Source: Valencia hispanica
Taxonomy: Eukaryota > Chordata > Actinopteri > Cyprinodontiformes > Valenciidae
Length of the DNA stretch: 64,000 bases
Direction: 5' to 3'
Assembly: GCA_963556495.2 (NCBI GenBank)
Contig: OY747713.1
Location: 1 to 64,000 of the forward strand
The notes beneath the pieces were generated by a model. That model saw only the letters and a program-made list of their open reading frames with translations. It was not told the origin of the DNA and did no database searches. The translations under genes and the position numbers were made by a program. Of this stretch, positions 63,648 to 64,000 are shown piece by piece; the first letter of the stretch is position 1; the number at the start of each line of letters is the position of its first letter.

Positions 63648-64000
63648 CAAGTAACAACTGAGATAACAACTGAAATGTACAGCTTCAGTAAACCCGACGT
63701 TACTTTTAATTTACAGCAGAGCAACATTTCAAAAATGCATAACTTGGTGAGTTTAAAGCCCACAGCAATGGGACAAATACTGGTGTCTTCAGCAGAAATA
63801 GACCTGTCCAACGAGCCTATGCACAGCTTTCTAGACCAAGTAACAACTGAGATAACAACTTAAATGTACAGCTTCAGAAAACCCGACGTTACTTTTCATT
63901 TACAGCAGAGCAACATTTCAAAAATGCATAACTTGGTGAGTTTAAAGCCCACAGCAATGGGACAAATACTGGTGTCTTCAGCAGAAATAGACCTTTCCAA

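Larger units (their letters stand above)
1..64000 (+). repeat. Satellite DNA array, ~190 bp monomer, about 330 head-to-tail copies
   Basis: The landmark caagtaacaactga recurs every 189, 195 or 196 bases across the window, always in the same orientation (for example 1, 197, 386, 582, 778, 974, 1163, 1352). Every stretch examined aligns to the same unit; no unique sequence, mobile element or inversion interrupts it, and neither array end is reached. Landmarks in order within the unit are the taacaactga doublet, tgtacagcttcag, ccgacgttacttttaa, a variable cassette, cataacttggtgagttt, aaagcccacagcaatggg, caaatactggtgtcttcag, atagacctttccaacgag and atgcacagctttctagac. Almost every unit has a TCTAGA hexamer, so XbaI should give a ladder at ~190 bp steps. 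Its structure fits a eukaryotic satellite; the family is not recognised and the chromosomal location (centromere, pericentromere, subtelomere) is inference only. Confidence 0.97.

Noticed and set aside
1..64000. CRISPR array
   Set aside because: Whole ~190 bp units repeat; there are no short repeats separated by unique spacers, and no cas genes.
1..64000. rDNA intergenic spacer or other array associated with RNA genes
   Set aside because: No rRNA- or tRNA-like sequence appears anywhere in the window; only the satellite monomer is present.
1..64000. Bacterial or phage origin of the sequence
   Set aside because: Hundreds of tandem ~190 bp units without genes, operons or ribosome-binding sites do not fit a bacterial or phage genome; a eukaryotic satellite is the simple explanation.

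Overview
The whole 64 kb window is one uninterrupted head-to-tail tandem array of a roughly 190 bp satellite monomer, all in the same orientation. I estimate about 330-335 copies from window length divided by unit length. No non-satellite DNA is visible anywhere: no unique gene, RNA gene, transposon, CRISPR array or array edge. Both ends of the window lie inside the array, so its true length is unknown. The 189 bp form has 74 G+C by hand count (about 39%). A homogeneous megasatellite-scale array like this suggests constitutive heterochromatin (centromeric, pericentromeric, subtelomeric or an interstitial block) of a eukaryote, probably an animal. I do not recognise the family and cannot name the species.

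Monomers share a nearly invariant backbone and differ in a short 'cassette' about 55-95 bases into the unit plus a handful of linked single-base sites. The unit is phased here to start at caagtaacaactga. Main forms are A (189 bp, short cassette), H (189 bp, cassette starting catttacag after aaaacccgacg), S (195 bp), L (196 bp, cagctgccac cassette) and E (196 bp, caagagacac cassette with acagctt and, downstream, aatggtaca). Other linked sites are cagcagaaa/cagcataaa, ctttcc/ctgtcc, gagata/gtgata, ggtgtc/ggtctc and aaagcccac/aaagcacac.

Layout: (1) about 1-28 kb is a left domain with its own diagnostic variants (aaagcacac, aacgtggtg) and irregularly spaced E units; it contains a locally amplified run of identical units at 13.2-13.8 kb and a dense cluster of small indels at about 15.5-17.5 kb. 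(2) About 28.2-31.7 kb is a second indel-rich stretch that coincides with the change of variant repertoire. (3) About 32.5-63.3 kb is a right domain where E units recur often at about 575 bp or small multiples, a loose three-monomer higher-order repeat, and where a new E/A hybrid cassette (caagagcaac) appears. (4) At 63.26-63.65 kb two neighbouring units carry an excess of private substitutions.

Many open reading frames exist on both strands, up to 502 codons on the plus strand. They result from 189 and 195 being multiples of three with no stop in the unit. They are interrupted wherever a 196 bp unit or the cagcataaa variant occurs, and nearly every open stretch has an open antisense partner. 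I do not regard any as a gene. The biology of the window is concerted evolution of a satellite: local amplification, long-range copying, cassette recombination and sporadic microhomology-type rearrangement.
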